NCBI RefSeq assembly: GCF_900156495.1
Contig: NZ_FTNT01000006.1
Location: forward strand, 185,422-249,421
Reading direction: 5' to 3'
Source of the DNA: Williamsia sterculiae
GTDB lineage: Bacteria; Actinomycetota; Actinomycetes; Mycobacteriales; Mycobacteriaceae
DNA length: 64,000 bases
Positions 23,380-33,380 of this stretch are shown here, in pieces. The stretch's first letter is position 1, and the number at the start of each line of letters is the position of its first letter. Under the pieces are notes generated by a model. It searched no databases. It was given only the letters and a program-made list of their open reading frames with translations, and was not told where the DNA came from. The translations under genes and the position numbers were made by a program.

Positions 23380-26300
23380 TCACCGGTCGCGGATGAGCAT
23401 GGCGGCGAGCTGCTGTTCGTCGGGCAGGTCCGCCGGTTCGAGTGTGGTGCCCGTCCGAACGTAGTGGAAGGCCGCGCACACCGACGACAGCTCACATCCG
23501 GCCAACTCGGCCCAGGCCACGCGGTAGGCAGCCAGCTGCACCTGCGCCGACTGTCTGCCCGCCGCGGACGGCTCCGCGCCGGTTTTCCAGTCGACCACGA
23601 GCCAGCCGCCGTCCGGCTCGGCGAACACCGCGTCGATACGACCGCGGACGACGGTGCCGCCGATGACCGTCTCGAACGGCACCTCGACCTCCGCGGGAGT
23701 GCGATCGGCCCATGGTGAGGCGAGGAACTTCGCACGCAGCTCCGCGAGGTCGTCGTCGACCGCATCCGGTCCCTCCGCCGAACCGGGGAGTTCGTCGACG
23801 TCGAGCAGTCGGGTGGCGCCGAACCGTCGCTCCACCCAGGCGTGGAAGGCGGTGCCCCTCCGGGCCAACGGATTCGGCTTGAACGGCACCGGCCGGCGCA
23901 ACCGACGCGCGAAGGCCTGCTCGTCGGTGCGCAGTTCCACCAGCTGGCTCACCGACAGATGGTGCGGGAGTTCCAGGGTCAGGCTCCACGACTGGGCACT
24001 GCGGTACTCGGCGAGCAGGGCATCGGTCTCGGCCCGCCACGCGGCGATCTCCTCCGCCACCTCCGCCTCGACCGGCTCGACGTCGGGGACGCCGTCCGAT
24101 GTCGTCGCCGACACCGGGGGATCGAACAGCGTGGGTTGTCCCCGCTCCTCGATCGCGGCGAGGACGAGGTCGGCGCCGGCCTGCACCGACGGTCGACGGT
24201 CGCCGAGCCGGTCCGGCGGCCAGGCGGCCCTGACGACCACCTCCGCCAACGGGTTGGTGGCACCGTCGTCGGGAGCGTCGCACCACTGCTCCACCACCAC
24301 GCGCGTCACCGATTCCGGTCGGATCTGCGACAGTTCCGCGATCGAGTCCGACAACTCGACCAGGAACGGCGACGGGCCGCGCGGCTTGTCACCGGTCTCG
24401 CCCCACTGGTGACCGGAGATGAGCAACGCGTCCTTGGTCCGGGTGAGAGCGACGTACAGCAACCGTCGGTCCTCCTCCAGCTTGCGGTCCCGCAACGCCT
24501 GCTTGTGGTCGGCGATCCGCTCCTCGAGGTCCTTGCGATCATCGAACCCGTCGAGATCGAACCGCGGGAACCCCTCTCCCGCCGTGACCGCGAGGTCGCC
24601 GCGCAACTCCGGCGGCAGCTCGCGTGCGCTGCCCAGCCAGCTGCCGTCGCTCCGTCCACCGGGAAAGATGTTGGCACACAGGTGCGGGATCGCGACCAGA
24701 TCCCACTCCAGCCCTTTGGCGGCGTGCACGGTGAGGATCTGGACCCGCTCCTCGGCCACCTCCACCCGGCCGGGTTCGAGTCCCTTCTCGATGGCCGCGG
24801 CCGCGTCGAGAAAGGCGAGCAGGCCCGGCAATGTCGCCGACGACCGATCGGCGTACTGGGCCACATATCCGGCGAACGCGTCGAGATGTTCGCGGCCGGT
24901 CACCGCACCCCGCATCCGCCGGGCCTTGATCTGCGCCTCCACCGCCACGCCGATGGTGGCCTCCGCGTCGGCCACGAGCTCGGTCAACGGCTGTCCCATC
25001 CGTCGGCGCAGGCCATCGATCTCCGCGCCGAAGGCGGCGATACGGCGGTACCCGTCGGGGCTGTACCGCTCGGCCTCACCGGGATCGGCCAACGCATCAC
25101 CGAGACCGGCCTCGTCGGCGGACTCGGTCGGCACCGACGCGTCCAGGGCGCGCCGCAGATCGTCGCCGTCGACGAGTTCCCCTCCGGCACGGGCCCGTTC
25201 GATGGCGGCGAGGTCGTTGGCACGGCGCCACAGCGCGGCCAGGTCCGCCGCCCCGAGCTGCCACCGCGCACCGGTGAGCAGACGCATGGCCGCGGTGCCC
25301 GCCAACGGATCGGCCATCAACCGCAGCGTCGCGACGATGTCAGCGATCTCCGGCACGTGCAGGAGACCACCGATGCCGACGACCTCGGTGGGTATACCGC
25401 GACTCTCCAACGCCGCCGCCAGCGGGGCGGAATCCTCGTTGCGGCGCACCAGGATCGCCGCACTCGGCGGTCGCGTCCCGCCCGCGTCGGCGGACCGGTA
25501 GGCGGACTCGATCCCGTCGGCGATCCACTCCCGCTCGTCGAGGACGGTCTCGGTGAGAGCCAGACGCACCGACCCCGCAGGGGCGTCGTCGCGGGGTCGC
25601 AACACACTGACCGGGACACCACGGGCACGCAGTTGCTCCGACGCCGCGTTGGCCAACACCAGGGCGCTACGCGCGTTGCGCCAACTGGTCAACAGCTCCA
25701 GACGCCGCGCGGGCGACCCGTCGGAGGCTCGGAAATCCTGCGTGAAGCGCGGCAGGTTGGCCGCCGACGCCCCGCGCCAGCCGTAGATCGATTGGATCGG
25801 ATCCCCCACCGCGACCACCGCGACCCCCGGTCCCGGTCCGGAGGTGCCCGGCGGGGTCCCGAACAGATGCGAGAGCAACATCCGCTGGGAATGCCCGGTG
25901 TCCTGGTACTCGTCGAGCAGAACCGCTCGCACACTGCGACGTTCGGCCTCGGCGACCTCCGGATGGGTGAGCACCAGGCGCGCCGCCAAGGACATCTGAC
26001 TGCCGAAGTCGAGCACGTTCTGCTCACGCATGGTGCGGGCGAGTTCGGTCACCAGCGGGATCAGCTCGCGGCGTTCATCGATCACGGCCTGGATACCGCG
26101 AAGGGTCTGCGGGACGTCCGCGCGCTGACGTTTTCGGGGCGGCAGGTCGTCGATGAGGTCACGCAAGGTGGAGCCCGCGTCGGCCAGCGCGTCGAGGTCG
26201 ACGAGGTGCTCGGCGACCTCACCGTAGAGTTTCAACACCGCCTCGGTGACCCCCGCCGGGGTCTTGGTGGTCTGCAGATCGCCCGGCCAACCGGCGACCA

Positions 26301-26793
26301 GTCCGAAGGCGAGCTGCCACAGTTCCGTCTCCGACAACAGAGTCGCCGACGGTTCCACCGGCAGCAGCAGCCCGTAGTCGCCGATCAACCGGCCCGCGTA
26401 GGCGTGATAGGTGCTCACCTCGGGGTCGGCCGCGCGCAACATCGCGCGAATGCTGCCGTCGGGATCCCAGTTCTGCATCGCCGGCCCAGCCGCCAACCCG
26501 GCCAATCGACGGCGGATGCGGACGGCGAGTTCGGCCGCGGCCTTGCGGGTGAACGTCAGCCCCAGCAGCTCGTCGGGTGCGACGAGTCCGTTGGCAACCA
26601 ACCAGACCACCCGGGAGGCCATCGTCTCGGTCTTACCCGCGCCCGCGCCGGCCACCACCAGGACCGGTTCCAGCGGCGCCTCGATCACCGCGACCTGTTC
26701 ATCCGTCGGCGGTGGTTGCCCGAGGGCCGCGGCCAGGCTGCGCGCCGAGATGGGCCGAGCCGGTGCGCCCACCCGGATGTCCACGTCAGTCAT
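23380..26793 (-). CDS. adnB: AdnB, helicase-nuclease subunit
   Basis: 1137 residues. N-terminal UvrD-like motor: Walker A VVAGAGAGKTETMASRVVWL (near 45-65), Walker B region VLLDEYQDTGHSQRMLL, VAVGDPIQSIYGWRGASAAN and ILTVHAAKGLEWDLVAIPHL. C-terminal RecB-family nuclease with GRIDAVFAEPDGG and VVDWKTG (the D-x-K catalytic signature). AdnB is the lead motor of the AdnAB dimer that resects double-strand breaks in Mycobacteriales. The start overlaps the stop of adnA by 8 nt, so the two subunits are cotranslated. The very long open frame antisense to it is a GC artefact. Confidence 0.95.
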   Translation of the reverse strand: MTDVDIRVGAPARPISARSLAAALGQPPPTDEQVAVIEAPLEPVLVVAGAGAGKTETMASRVVWLVANGLVAPDELLGLTFTRKAAAELAVRIRRRLAGLAAGPAMQNWDPDGSIRAMLRAADPEVSTYHAYAGRLIGDYGLLLPVEPSATLLSETELWQLAFGLVAGWPGDLQTTKTPAGVTEAVLKLYGEVAEHLVDLDALADAGSTLRDLIDDLPPRKRQRADVPQTLRGIQAVIDERRELIPLVTELARTMREQNVLDFGSQMSLAARLVLTHPEVAEAERRSVRAVLLDEYQDTGHSQRMLLSHLFGTPPGTSGPGPGVAVVAVGDPIQSIYGWRGASAANLPRFTQDFRASDGSPARRLELLTSWRNARSALVLANAASEQLRARGVPVSVLRPRDDAPAGSVRLALTETVLDEREWIADGIESAYRSADAGGTRPPSAAILVRRNEDSAPLAAALESRGIPTEVVGIGGLLHVPEIADIVATLRLMADPLAGTAAMRLLTGARWQLGAADLAALWRRANDLAAIERARAGGELVDGDDLRRALDASVPTESADEAGLGDALADPGEAERYSPDGYRRIAAFGAEIDGLRRRMGQPLTELVADAEATIGVAVEAQIKARRMRGAVTGREHLDAFAGYVAQYADRSSATLPGLLAFLDAAAAIEKGLEPGRVEVAEERVQILTVHAAKGLEWDLVAIPHLCANIFPGGRSDGSWLGSARELPPELRGDLAVTAGEGFPRFDLDGFDDRKDLEERIADHKQALRDRKLEEDRRLLYVALTRTKDALLISGHQWGETGDKPRGPSPFLVELSDSIAELSQIRPESVTRVVVEQWCDAPDDGATNPLAEVVVRAAWPPDRLGDRRPSVQAGADLVLAAIEERGQPTLFDPPVSATTSDGVPDVEPVEAEVAEEIAAWRAETDALLAEYRSAQSWSLTLELPHHLSVSQLVELRTDEQAFARRLRRPVPFKPNPLARRGTAFHAWVERRFGATRLLDVDELPGSAEGPDAVDDDLAELRAKFLASPWADRTPAEVEVPFETVIGGTVVRGRIDAVFAEPDGGWLVVDWKTGAEPSAAGRQSAQVQLAAYRVAWAELAGCELSSVCAAFHYVRTGTTLEPADLPDEQQLAAMLIRDR

Positions 26794-29700
26794 CGATCAC
26801 CGACTTGCCGGGGAGTTTCGCCGGACAACTGGTGTGCAGCGGACAGTGCCCGCAGCCGGGGTTGGGCGTCGCGTGGTAGACCGGCCCGACGGTGCCCCGG
26901 GCGGCACCGCGCACCAATTGACGCCACACGTCGACGAGTTCCGGGGTGAGCGCGGGTTGTTCGCGGACCGCCGCCCCGGTCTTCTGGTTCGAGTTGTTGA
27001 CGTACACCAGCTGGCCGCCTCCGGGCACCGCCTGCTGCCCGGCGACCCCACCCAGCTCGAGGGCGAGTTGATACGTCGCGAGCTGTGGGTGTTCTGCACC
27101 GTCGGCCGCCGAGATGGTTGTCTTGGCGGTCTTCACGTCCACCACCACCAACCGGCCGTCGCGGTCCCGCTCGAGCCGGTCGATCCGACCGCGCAGACGC
27201 ACCTCGGGGTCGGACTGCGCGGGAACTGCATCGGACCGGGCGGCGGGATCAGCGTCCACCGCGGGCAGGATGGCGTCGACGTCGACCTCCACCCCCACCT
27301 CGTCGAGGTCGTCACGGGACAGTCGCAGCCAGTTCTGGAAATTGACCAACATCGTCTCGGTGCGAGCCAACTCGTGCGCGGAGAACCATGCGGCACCGGT
27401 GTCGACGCGGTCCCACACCTCGCGGAGCGCAGCGGTCACCTCGTCGGGCGGGATCTCCCCCGCCACCGCCTGCACCAGGGTGTGGACGAGCGTGCCGGTG
27501 ATCGCCGGAGCAGCGTCACCGTCGCGACCACCGTGACGTTCCAGCATCCATCGAAGCGAGCACCGCTGCAGCGCTTCCACGTTCGAGGGAGACAAGACCA
27601 CCGGACCGTTCTCGGGCACCCACAGCGGCACATCGGTGCTCGGATCGGCCAGCCCGTACCAGTCGCGCGGATGCGCACCCGGCACCCCGGCGTCGGCCAG
27701 GCGGGCCAGTTCGGCCGCCGCCGCGCGCCGGCGGTCGGAGTCGGGGTCCGTGCACACCGCGGACCGCAGGGCCGCGACCAGTGACGGCAACGAGAGCACC
27801 CGGCGCACCCCGGGGTCGACGGGGAGTTCCACCGACTCGTGCTCGTCGTCGGTGAGCACGTCGGCGTCGAGATCGGTGCCGGTGCCACGCAGCGCAGCGA
27901 CGAGTTCGCCGACGAACCGCGAGGGAGCGGCGTCACCACCACCGTCGTCCACCGCGGTGACGGCCAACGACCGCCGCGCGCGGGTACAGGCCACCAGCAG
28001 CAGTCTGCGTTCGTCGGCGAGCGCGACGGCGTTGCGCGACAACGTGTCCACGGCGTCGGATGCGATGCCGTCGAGCAGGTCGATCAACGCAGGGGTACCG
28101 AGGATGCTTCCGCGGCTACGCAGACTTGGCCACAGACCGTCGAGCACCCCGGCGACCGCGACGACGTCCCACTCGCGGCCGGCGGCGGCGTGGGCGGACA
28201 CGATGGTCACCGCTTCGAGATCGGCGTGCCGCGAACGCGATTCCCCGGTGATCTGCAGCCGGTGGATGTGGTCGACGAAGCCGCCCAGCGTCGCCGCGGG
28301 CAGGCTGTCGGTGAAGTCGGCGGCGGCATCGAACAGGGCCACCACCGCATCCAGATCGCGGTCGGCCTGGTCGGCGCCCGGTCCGCCGCGCAGTGCGGTG
28401 GCCGACCAGCGCGGGCCCAGCCGGGTGGCGTTCCAGGCCTCCCACAGCACCTCCTCGACACCGCGTCGGGCGGTGCGGCCCGTGGCCGCCGCCCGGACCA
28501 CGCCCACCACCCGGTCGATCGGACCGCGTTCGGCAGGGGTGAGGGCGGTGAGTACGGGGTCCGGCTCATCGGGGCGATCGGCGGCGCGGGCGATGACGTC
28601 GACGATGAGCTCCGCCGAGGTGCGCTGATCGTCGCGACCACCAGCGGTGACCGCGCGGCGCAACCCGCGTCGCAGCCGACGCAACACCGTCGGGTCGGCC
28701 CCGCCGATGGGCCCGGCGAGCAACTGGGTGACCTCGTCCGGGTCCAGACGGTGTTCGACGGCCCGTAACGACAGCAGCAGAGCGGCAACCGCGCGTTGGC
28801 GGGCCAGCGGGATCTCGGTGGTCGGCACCACCACCGGCACTCCCGCCGACCGCATGGCCCGACGCAGTGCGGGTGCGGCGCGCGGCACCGAGCGCACCAC
28901 CACTGCCATCCGTGACCACGGAACACCGTCGAAGAGGTGAGCGCGCCGCATCAGATCCGCGACCGCGGTGGCCTCCTTGGCCGTCGACGAGTAGACGGCG
29001 ACGGTGGCGGTCCCCGCGTCCGAGTCGCGGGCCACGACCGGCCACGGGTGCGGGCGCGCACCAGGAAGACGTCGGGCAACCGCCGCACCCACGGCGAGCA
29101 CCTCGGGACTGCTGCGGAACGAGGTGTCGAGGACGACCGCACGACGCCCATCGTCGAGCAGGTCGGTGACAAAGGCCGGGCTGGCCCCGCGGAACCCGTA
29201 CACGGACTGGTCGGTGTCTGCCGCCACCACGGCGGTGTCGGCGCCGGTACCGATCAGCCGGATCAGCCCGGCGGCCTGCGGGTCGAGGTGCTGGGCGTCG
29301 TCGACCAGGAGATGCCGAACGCGACCACGTTCTCGACGTAACAGCACGTCGTCGGTCGCCAGCGCACCCATCGCCGCACCGATCAGTTCGGCCGCGTCCA
29401 CCGCGGCGGTCTGTGGGCTGTCCACCCCGACCGCCGCGCGCAGCAACGTCGTCTCCTCGTACTGGCGGTACGCGCGCCCGGCGGCGACCCACTCCTCACG
29501 TTCGTGGGCGCGCCCGAGCTCGACGAGGTCGTCGGGCCCCACGCCACGTTCGGCGGCGCGCAGCATGAGATCCCGTAGGGCCTGGGCGAACCCCGCGGTG
29601 GCCAGCGCGGGGCGCAGCCGGGGCGGCCATCGGGTGGCCCCGTCGGCGAGGTCACCCGCCAGCAACTCGCGCAGCACCGCGTCCTGTTCGGATCCGGTGA

Positions 29701-30157
29701 TCAGCCGTGGTGCGGGTAGGTCCAGCGCCGCCGCCTGAAGGCGAAGCACCGAAAAGGCATACGAGTGCACCGTGCGGACCACCGGCTCCCGCGTCGCCCG
29801 CGAACCGCGGGCACCGCCGCCACGCAGAACACCGGCGGTGATCTGTTCACGCAGCTCGACCGCGGCCCGGCGACTCCCCGCCAGGACCAGCACCGATTCC
29901 GGGTCCACCGACGGCTCGGTCAGCCTGGCGATCGCGACGTCGACCAGTAACGACGTCTTGCCGGTGCCCGGCCCTCCGTGCACCACCACCGGATCCCAAC
30001 CGGGCGCCGACTCCGGGCGGCGAGCGGTGACGGGACCGGTGATCAGGTCGGCGGCGGGTCCGGTCCACCGTCGGCGCACCGGGTCGGTGACGGGCGCGGA
30101 CACCAGTTCGATGTGCACCTCGGCGCCTCGCGGTCGCGTGTGCCCACGCATGCTCAT
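26786..30157 (-). CDS. adnA: AdnA, helicase-nuclease subunit
   Basis: 1123 residues from an ATG preceded by GGGGAGGGGG. Walker A HGGPGTGKTSLLVDVAI (near 55-70), SF1 motifs LLVDDAQHLDPQAAGL, VVAADTDQSVYGFRGASP and VSAHAAAGREWDVVAV, then a C-terminal RecB-type nuclease (RGRIDRLERDRDG, VVVDVKTAKT). An early Cys (EALQRCSLRWML) with the C-terminal CGHCPLHTSC provides four cysteines for an iron-sulfur cluster clamp, as in AddB-type nucleases. Partner of AdnB in double-strand-break end resection. First gene of the adnA-adnB operon. Confidence 0.95.
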   Translation of the reverse strand: MSMRGHTRPRGAEVHIELVSAPVTDPVRRRWTGPAADLITGPVTARRPESAPGWDPVVVHGGPGTGKTSLLVDVAIARLTEPSVDPESVLVLAGSRRAAVELREQITAGVLRGGGARGSRATREPVVRTVHSYAFSVLRLQAAALDLPAPRLITGSEQDAVLRELLAGDLADGATRWPPRLRPALATAGFAQALRDLMLRAAERGVGPDDLVELGRAHEREEWVAAGRAYRQYEETTLLRAAVGVDSPQTAAVDAAELIGAAMGALATDDVLLRRERGRVRHLLVDDAQHLDPQAAGLIRLIGTGADTAVVAADTDQSVYGFRGASPAFVTDLLDDGRRAVVLDTSFRSSPEVLAVGAAVARRLPGARPHPWPVVARDSDAGTATVAVYSSTAKEATAVADLMRRAHLFDGVPWSRMAVVVRSVPRAAPALRRAMRSAGVPVVVPTTEIPLARQRAVAALLLSLRAVEHRLDPDEVTQLLAGPIGGADPTVLRRLRRGLRRAVTAGGRDDQRTSAELIVDVIARAADRPDEPDPVLTALTPAERGPIDRVVGVVRAAATGRTARRGVEEVLWEAWNATRLGPRWSATALRGGPGADQADRDLDAVVALFDAAADFTDSLPAATLGGFVDHIHRLQITGESRSRHADLEAVTIVSAHAAAGREWDVVAVAGVLDGLWPSLRSRGSILGTPALIDLLDGIASDAVDTLSRNAVALADERRLLLVACTRARRSLAVTAVDDGGGDAAPSRFVGELVAALRGTGTDLDADVLTDDEHESVELPVDPGVRRVLSLPSLVAALRSAVCTDPDSDRRRAAAAELARLADAGVPGAHPRDWYGLADPSTDVPLWVPENGPVVLSPSNVEALQRCSLRWMLERHGGRDGDAAPAITGTLVHTLVQAVAGEIPPDEVTAALREVWDRVDTGAAWFSAHELARTETMLVNFQNWLRLSRDDLDEVGVEVDVDAILPAVDADPAARSDAVPAQSDPEVRLRGRIDRLERDRDGRLVVVDVKTAKTTISAADGAEHPQLATYQLALELGGVAGQQAVPGGGQLVYVNNSNQKTGAAVREQPALTPELVDVWRQLVRGAARGTVGPVYHATPNPGCGHCPLHTSCPAKLPGKSVIDD

Positions 30158-30279
30158 ACCCACCCCCTCCCCGGGTCCGATCGGTCGCGTACACCCATTC
30201 GAACACGCGGGTACGACACCGGTGGTGATCCACTCCCCCTGACCTGCGCGATCCACGTCGACTCGGGCAGGATGGGCGC

Positions 30280-31068
30280 ATGAGCAGGCTGAACGTGGAG
30301 TACTTCGGCCCGGAGTCCGGGTCGCGGGTCCTGGCGATCCATGGGGTGACCGGGCACGGCAAACGCTGGAGTGCCTTGGCATCGGAGCAGCTGCCCGATC
30401 ATCGGGTCATCGCGCCCGACCTGTTGGGCCACGGTTTCTCGCCGTGGAACCCGCCGTGGTCCATCGGGGCACAGGTCGACGCGTTGCGGGAGTTGCTCCA
30501 CGAGATCGGTCCGGAACCGGTGATCGTGGTGGGTCACTCCTTCGGTGGCGCGCTGGGACTGCATCTGGCCGCCCGCGAGCCGGATCGGGTCCGCTCTCTC
30601 GTGCTGCTCGATCCGGCCATCGGGATCGATCCCGAGATGGCTCGCACCGCAGCCGACGACACCATCGACCACTGGTACTACGACTCCGTCGCCGACGCGC
30701 GTGCCGACAAACTGAACGGCGCGTGGTCGGAGGCGGGTGAGGCGGCCGTCGAGGCCGAGATCGTCGAACACCTGATCACCGATCATCGCGGTCGGCTCGG
30801 CTGGCGGGTCAGTCCGGCGGCGGTGGTCACCACATTCAGTGAACTGGCCGCGCCCTGGGTGATCCCGCCGCCGTCGGTACCGGTCTGGCTGGTGCAGGCC
30901 ACCAGGGTGCAGCCGCCGTACGTGCGCCCCGAGCTGGTCCGCGGGCTGTCCGAGCGCTCGCAGTTCACCTACCTCGCCGAGGATTGCGACCACATGGTGC
31001 CCCAAGCACTGCCCGAGCTGGTCGGCCGCCTGATCCGCGACGCCGACCGCACCGACGACACGGTCTGA
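30280..31068 (+). CDS. lipV: Alpha/beta hydrolase, LipV-like
   Basis: 262 residues. Alpha/beta-hydrolase fold with oxyanion HGVTGHGKRW near 21-30, nucleophile Ser88 in VVGHSFGGALGL, LLDPAIGIDPEM and a terminal His in EDCDHMVPQALPE (about 239). Substrate unknown; carboxylesterase or lipase activity is the family expectation. Positional orthologue of Rv3203 (lipV). It starts divergently from adnA and ends 4 nt before the next gene, likely one transcript. Confidence 0.85.
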   Translation: MSRLNVEYFGPESGSRVLAIHGVTGHGKRWSALASEQLPDHRVIAPDLLGHGFSPWNPPWSIGAQVDALRELLHEIGPEPVIVVGHSFGGALGLHLAAREPDRVRSLVLLDPAIGIDPEMARTAADDTIDHWYYDSVADARADKLNGAWSEAGEAAVEAEIVEHLITDHRGRLGWRVSPAAVVTTFSELAAPWVIPPPSVPVWLVQATRVQPPYVRPELVRGLSERSQFTYLAEDCDHMVPQALPELVGRLIRDADRTDDTV

Positions 31069-31072
31069 CGAC

Positions 31073-31384
31073 GTGGCCGCCATCTCCGACGACGATGTCG
31101 AACGGGTACGCGCTCTGGTCGCCGCCATCCCGCCGGGCAAAGTCGGCACCTACGGCGACATCGCGGACGTCGCGGGATTGTCGAGCCCCCGAATCGTGGG
31201 GTGGATCATGCGGACCGACTCTGCCGACCTGCCCTGGCATCGGGTGATCGGTGTGACGGGGCGTCCTGCACCACATCTCAGACGCACGCAGTTGGAGAAC
31301 CTTCGCGCGGAGGGAGTTCCGATCAACGACGGACGGGTGTCGATGCGACAGGCACGCTTTGATTTCTCGTCAGCTGGTCACTGA
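31073..31384 (+). CDS. Alkyltransferase-like (ATL) DNA-damage recognition protein
   Basis: 103 residues, GTG start. The C-terminal DNA-binding domain of O6-alkylguanine alkyltransferases is intact (IPPGKVGTYGDIADVAGLSS, then GWIMRTDSADLPWHRVIG), but the PCHR active site is PWHR, with Trp replacing the acceptor Cys. Such ATL proteins cannot transfer alkyl groups; they bind O6-alkylguanine and recruit nucleotide excision repair. Position after LipV matches Rv3204. The 3' end overlaps the converging chelatase-like gene by 62 nt. Confidence 0.88.
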   Translation: MAAISDDDVERVRALVAAIPPGKVGTYGDIADVAGLSSPRIVGWIMRTDSADLPWHRVIGVTGRPAPHLRRTQLENLRAEGVPINDGRVSMRQARFDFSSAGH

Positions 31385-32069
31385 GCACCATCCGGCTGGC
31401 GACGAGGTCCGCGATCATCGGATCCGCACCCAGGGGGTCGGCCACACCGTCGGCGCCACATTCGGCGAGTCGGCGGTGGAACAGGCCGGGCGCCAACAAG
31501 TATGCGGCCAAGAACACCCGGCGGCCGGAGTTGATCCGCCGAAAGTCGGTCACCGCGTCGACGACCGTGGGCGCCGCACTGGTCAGGAACCCGACCGGGA
31601 CATCACCACCGACGAGGCGGGCCAGTTGGTCGGCGGCGACGTGCACCTCGGCACGCGCCTGGGCGTCGCTGGATCCCGCCGCGGCGAGCACCACGCCGTC
31701 GCCCGGACACCAGCCGGCCTCGCGCAGTCGGCGCATCATCAGTTGCGCGAGAACCGGGTCCGGGCCCAGCGCGGGGGTGACCACGGTGTCGTGGTGCCCC
31801 GATGCGACGATGCCTGCGGGCAGGTCGGTGCGGACGTGGTAACCGGATGCGAGGAACGCGGGTACCACCACCGCGGGCCTGACGACCTCGGTGAGCACCT
31901 CCGCCGGTGACGGCCCGAGTACGTCGACGAAGGCGACCCGGGTGGGGCCGACCCGCTCCCCGACCATGTCGGCCAACCGCGCGATGGTCTCCACCCCTGC
32001 GGCAGCGCGAGTCCCGTGGGCGACCAGAACCGGGGTGCGACGCAGAACTGCTCCTGCCTCATCGGCCAT
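31323..32069 (-). CDS. CbiX/sirohydrochlorin chelatase-like protein
   Basis: 248 residues with start MADEAGAVLRRTPVLVAHGT. Family motifs: LVAHGTRAAAGVE (metal-binding His and following Gly-Thr) and VVVPAFLASGYHVRTDLP in the first half, with a degenerate second repeat (VVLAAAGSSDAQA, VFLAAYLLAPGLFHRR). Inserts iron or cobalt into sirohydrochlorin; here a role in siroheme supply for NirB is inferred from its place at the end of the nar/nir cluster. Overlaps the upstream gene by 11 nt. Confidence 0.85.
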   Translation of the reverse strand: MADEAGAVLRRTPVLVAHGTRAAAGVETIARLADMVGERVGPTRVAFVDVLGPSPAEVLTEVVRPAVVVPAFLASGYHVRTDLPAGIVASGHHDTVVTPALGPDPVLAQLMMRRLREAGWCPGDGVVLAAAGSSDAQARAEVHVAADQLARLVGGDVPVGFLTSAAPTVVDAVTDFRRINSGRRVFLAAYLLAPGLFHRRLAECGADGVADPLGADPMIADLVASRMVLSDQLTRNQSVPVASTPVRR

Positions 32070-33276
32070 GGACGGCGTCACCGTCCTCCCTGGTGTGATC
32101 GTCACCGAGGAGTTCGTCCCTGTCGTACTCCAGGTCGACGGCGAGTCGGTAGCCGCGTTTGACGACCGTCTGGATCATCTTGGAATCGCCCAGCCCCGAA
32201 CGCAATCGGGTGATGGCCATCTCCACGGCATGCGTGTCGGTGCCGCCGCCCGGCAATTCGGCCAGCAGCGCGCGACGCGACACCACCCGGCCGGGGATGC
32301 GCGTCAGAGCCTTCAACAGGGCGAAACTCGCGCCGGGCGGCGTGCGCAGCTCGCCGTCGACCACCACCGCGCACCCGCGGACGCTGATGTCGTGTCCCGC
32401 CACCCGCAAGGTGGGATGACGACGCGGCAGCTCGTCGGAGATCAACCGGACCAGCGCACCGAGGCGGAAGCGTTCCGGCTGGTACGTGGGGACCTCCAGA
32501 GCGTGCAGTGGGCCGGCGGTGACGTTGCCGACACACATCACGGCCACCGTGGTGCGCATGGCGTGCAGCAGCGGGTCGAGGCGCCCGGTGCTGTCGGCCT
32601 GTCCGAGCATGGACGCGACCGCGGGGGCACTGGTGAAGGTGATGGCGTCGATGTCACCCGCGATGGTCGCATCGATCATCCGGTTCATGGGCGCGGTGTC
32701 CGTCGGCGGGATCCAGCGGTAGACCGGGACGGGCACGATCTCCGCACCCGCCTCCCTCAGCACCTCACCGAGGTCGGGCAGCGGTTCCCACTCGGTGGTC
32801 GCGCCGTGCAGCTGTACCCCGACCCGCAGGCCGGCGACGCCCTGCTCGAGGAGGTGGTCGAGCACCTCGGACGAGGACTCACCCGCGGGTGACCAGTCCT
32901 CGCGCAGACCAGCGGCCCGGATGGCTCCTTTGGCCTTCGGCCCGCGTGCGACCACCCGGGACCGACGCAACGCCGCGACGAGCTCCTCGGCCACTCCCCA
33001 GCCGTCCGCGGCCTCCATCCAACCGCGGAAGCCGATCCCCGTCGTGGCGATGACGATGTCGGGCGGATCGGCGATGACCTCGGCGGTCACCCGTTCGAGT
33101 TCGGCGTCGTCGGACAGCGGGATGATCTGGATGGCGGGTGCGTGCAGCACCTCGGCACCACGTCGGGTCAGCAGGGCCGCGAACTCGTCGGCTCGACGCG
33201 CGGCGGTGATGCCGATGGTGAACCCGGTGAGCGGGTTGCCCACCTCTGTGGTTCTGGAAGAAGCGGGTGTGTCCAC
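32059..33276 (-). CDS. Uroporphyrinogen-III synthase fused to a winged-helix DNA-binding domain
   Basis: 405 residues; the GTG start is set by AAGGAGG 5 nt upstream. Residues 1-265 are HemD-like (LTGFTIGITAARRADEFAAL, then IVIATTGIGFRGWMEAADGW and AITFTSAPAVASMLGQA). The C-terminal 100 residues are an OmpR/PhoB-type winged helix (FALLKALTRIPGRVVSRRAL, VEMAITRLRSGLGDSKMIQT, VKRGYRL). The same fusion occurs as Rv0260c next to narK3 in M. tuberculosis. Probably both a porphyrin-ligand or synthase domain and a regulator of nitrite/siroheme genes; whether the synthase is catalytic is unknown. Confidence 0.88.
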   Translation of the reverse strand: MDTPASSRTTEVGNPLTGFTIGITAARRADEFAALLTRRGAEVLHAPAIQIIPLSDDAELERVTAEVIADPPDIVIATTGIGFRGWMEAADGWGVAEELVAALRRSRVVARGPKAKGAIRAAGLREDWSPAGESSSEVLDHLLEQGVAGLRVGVQLHGATTEWEPLPDLGEVLREAGAEIVPVPVYRWIPPTDTAPMNRMIDATIAGDIDAITFTSAPAVASMLGQADSTGRLDPLLHAMRTTVAVMCVGNVTAGPLHALEVPTYQPERFRLGALVRLISDELPRRHPTLRVAGHDISVRGCAVVVDGELRTPPGASFALLKALTRIPGRVVSRRALLAELPGGGTDTHAVEMAITRLRSGLGDSKMIQTVVKRGYRLAVDLEYDRDELLGDDHTREDGDAVHGR

Positions 33277-33380
33277 ACCGTCCTCCTTACCGGACCGCAT
33301 CGTCGGCACGTGATCTGTCGGCTCGGGGTTGCGTGCATGGGCTGGGTTGTCTGGGTGGGGTGTCACCGTGGTGCCGGGCG

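Noticed and set aside
23842..26949. 1035-codon open frame antisense to adnB
   Set aside because: Arg/Gly/His-rich composition with no motif, exactly opposite a fully motif-supported helicase-nuclease; typical high-GC antisense shadow.
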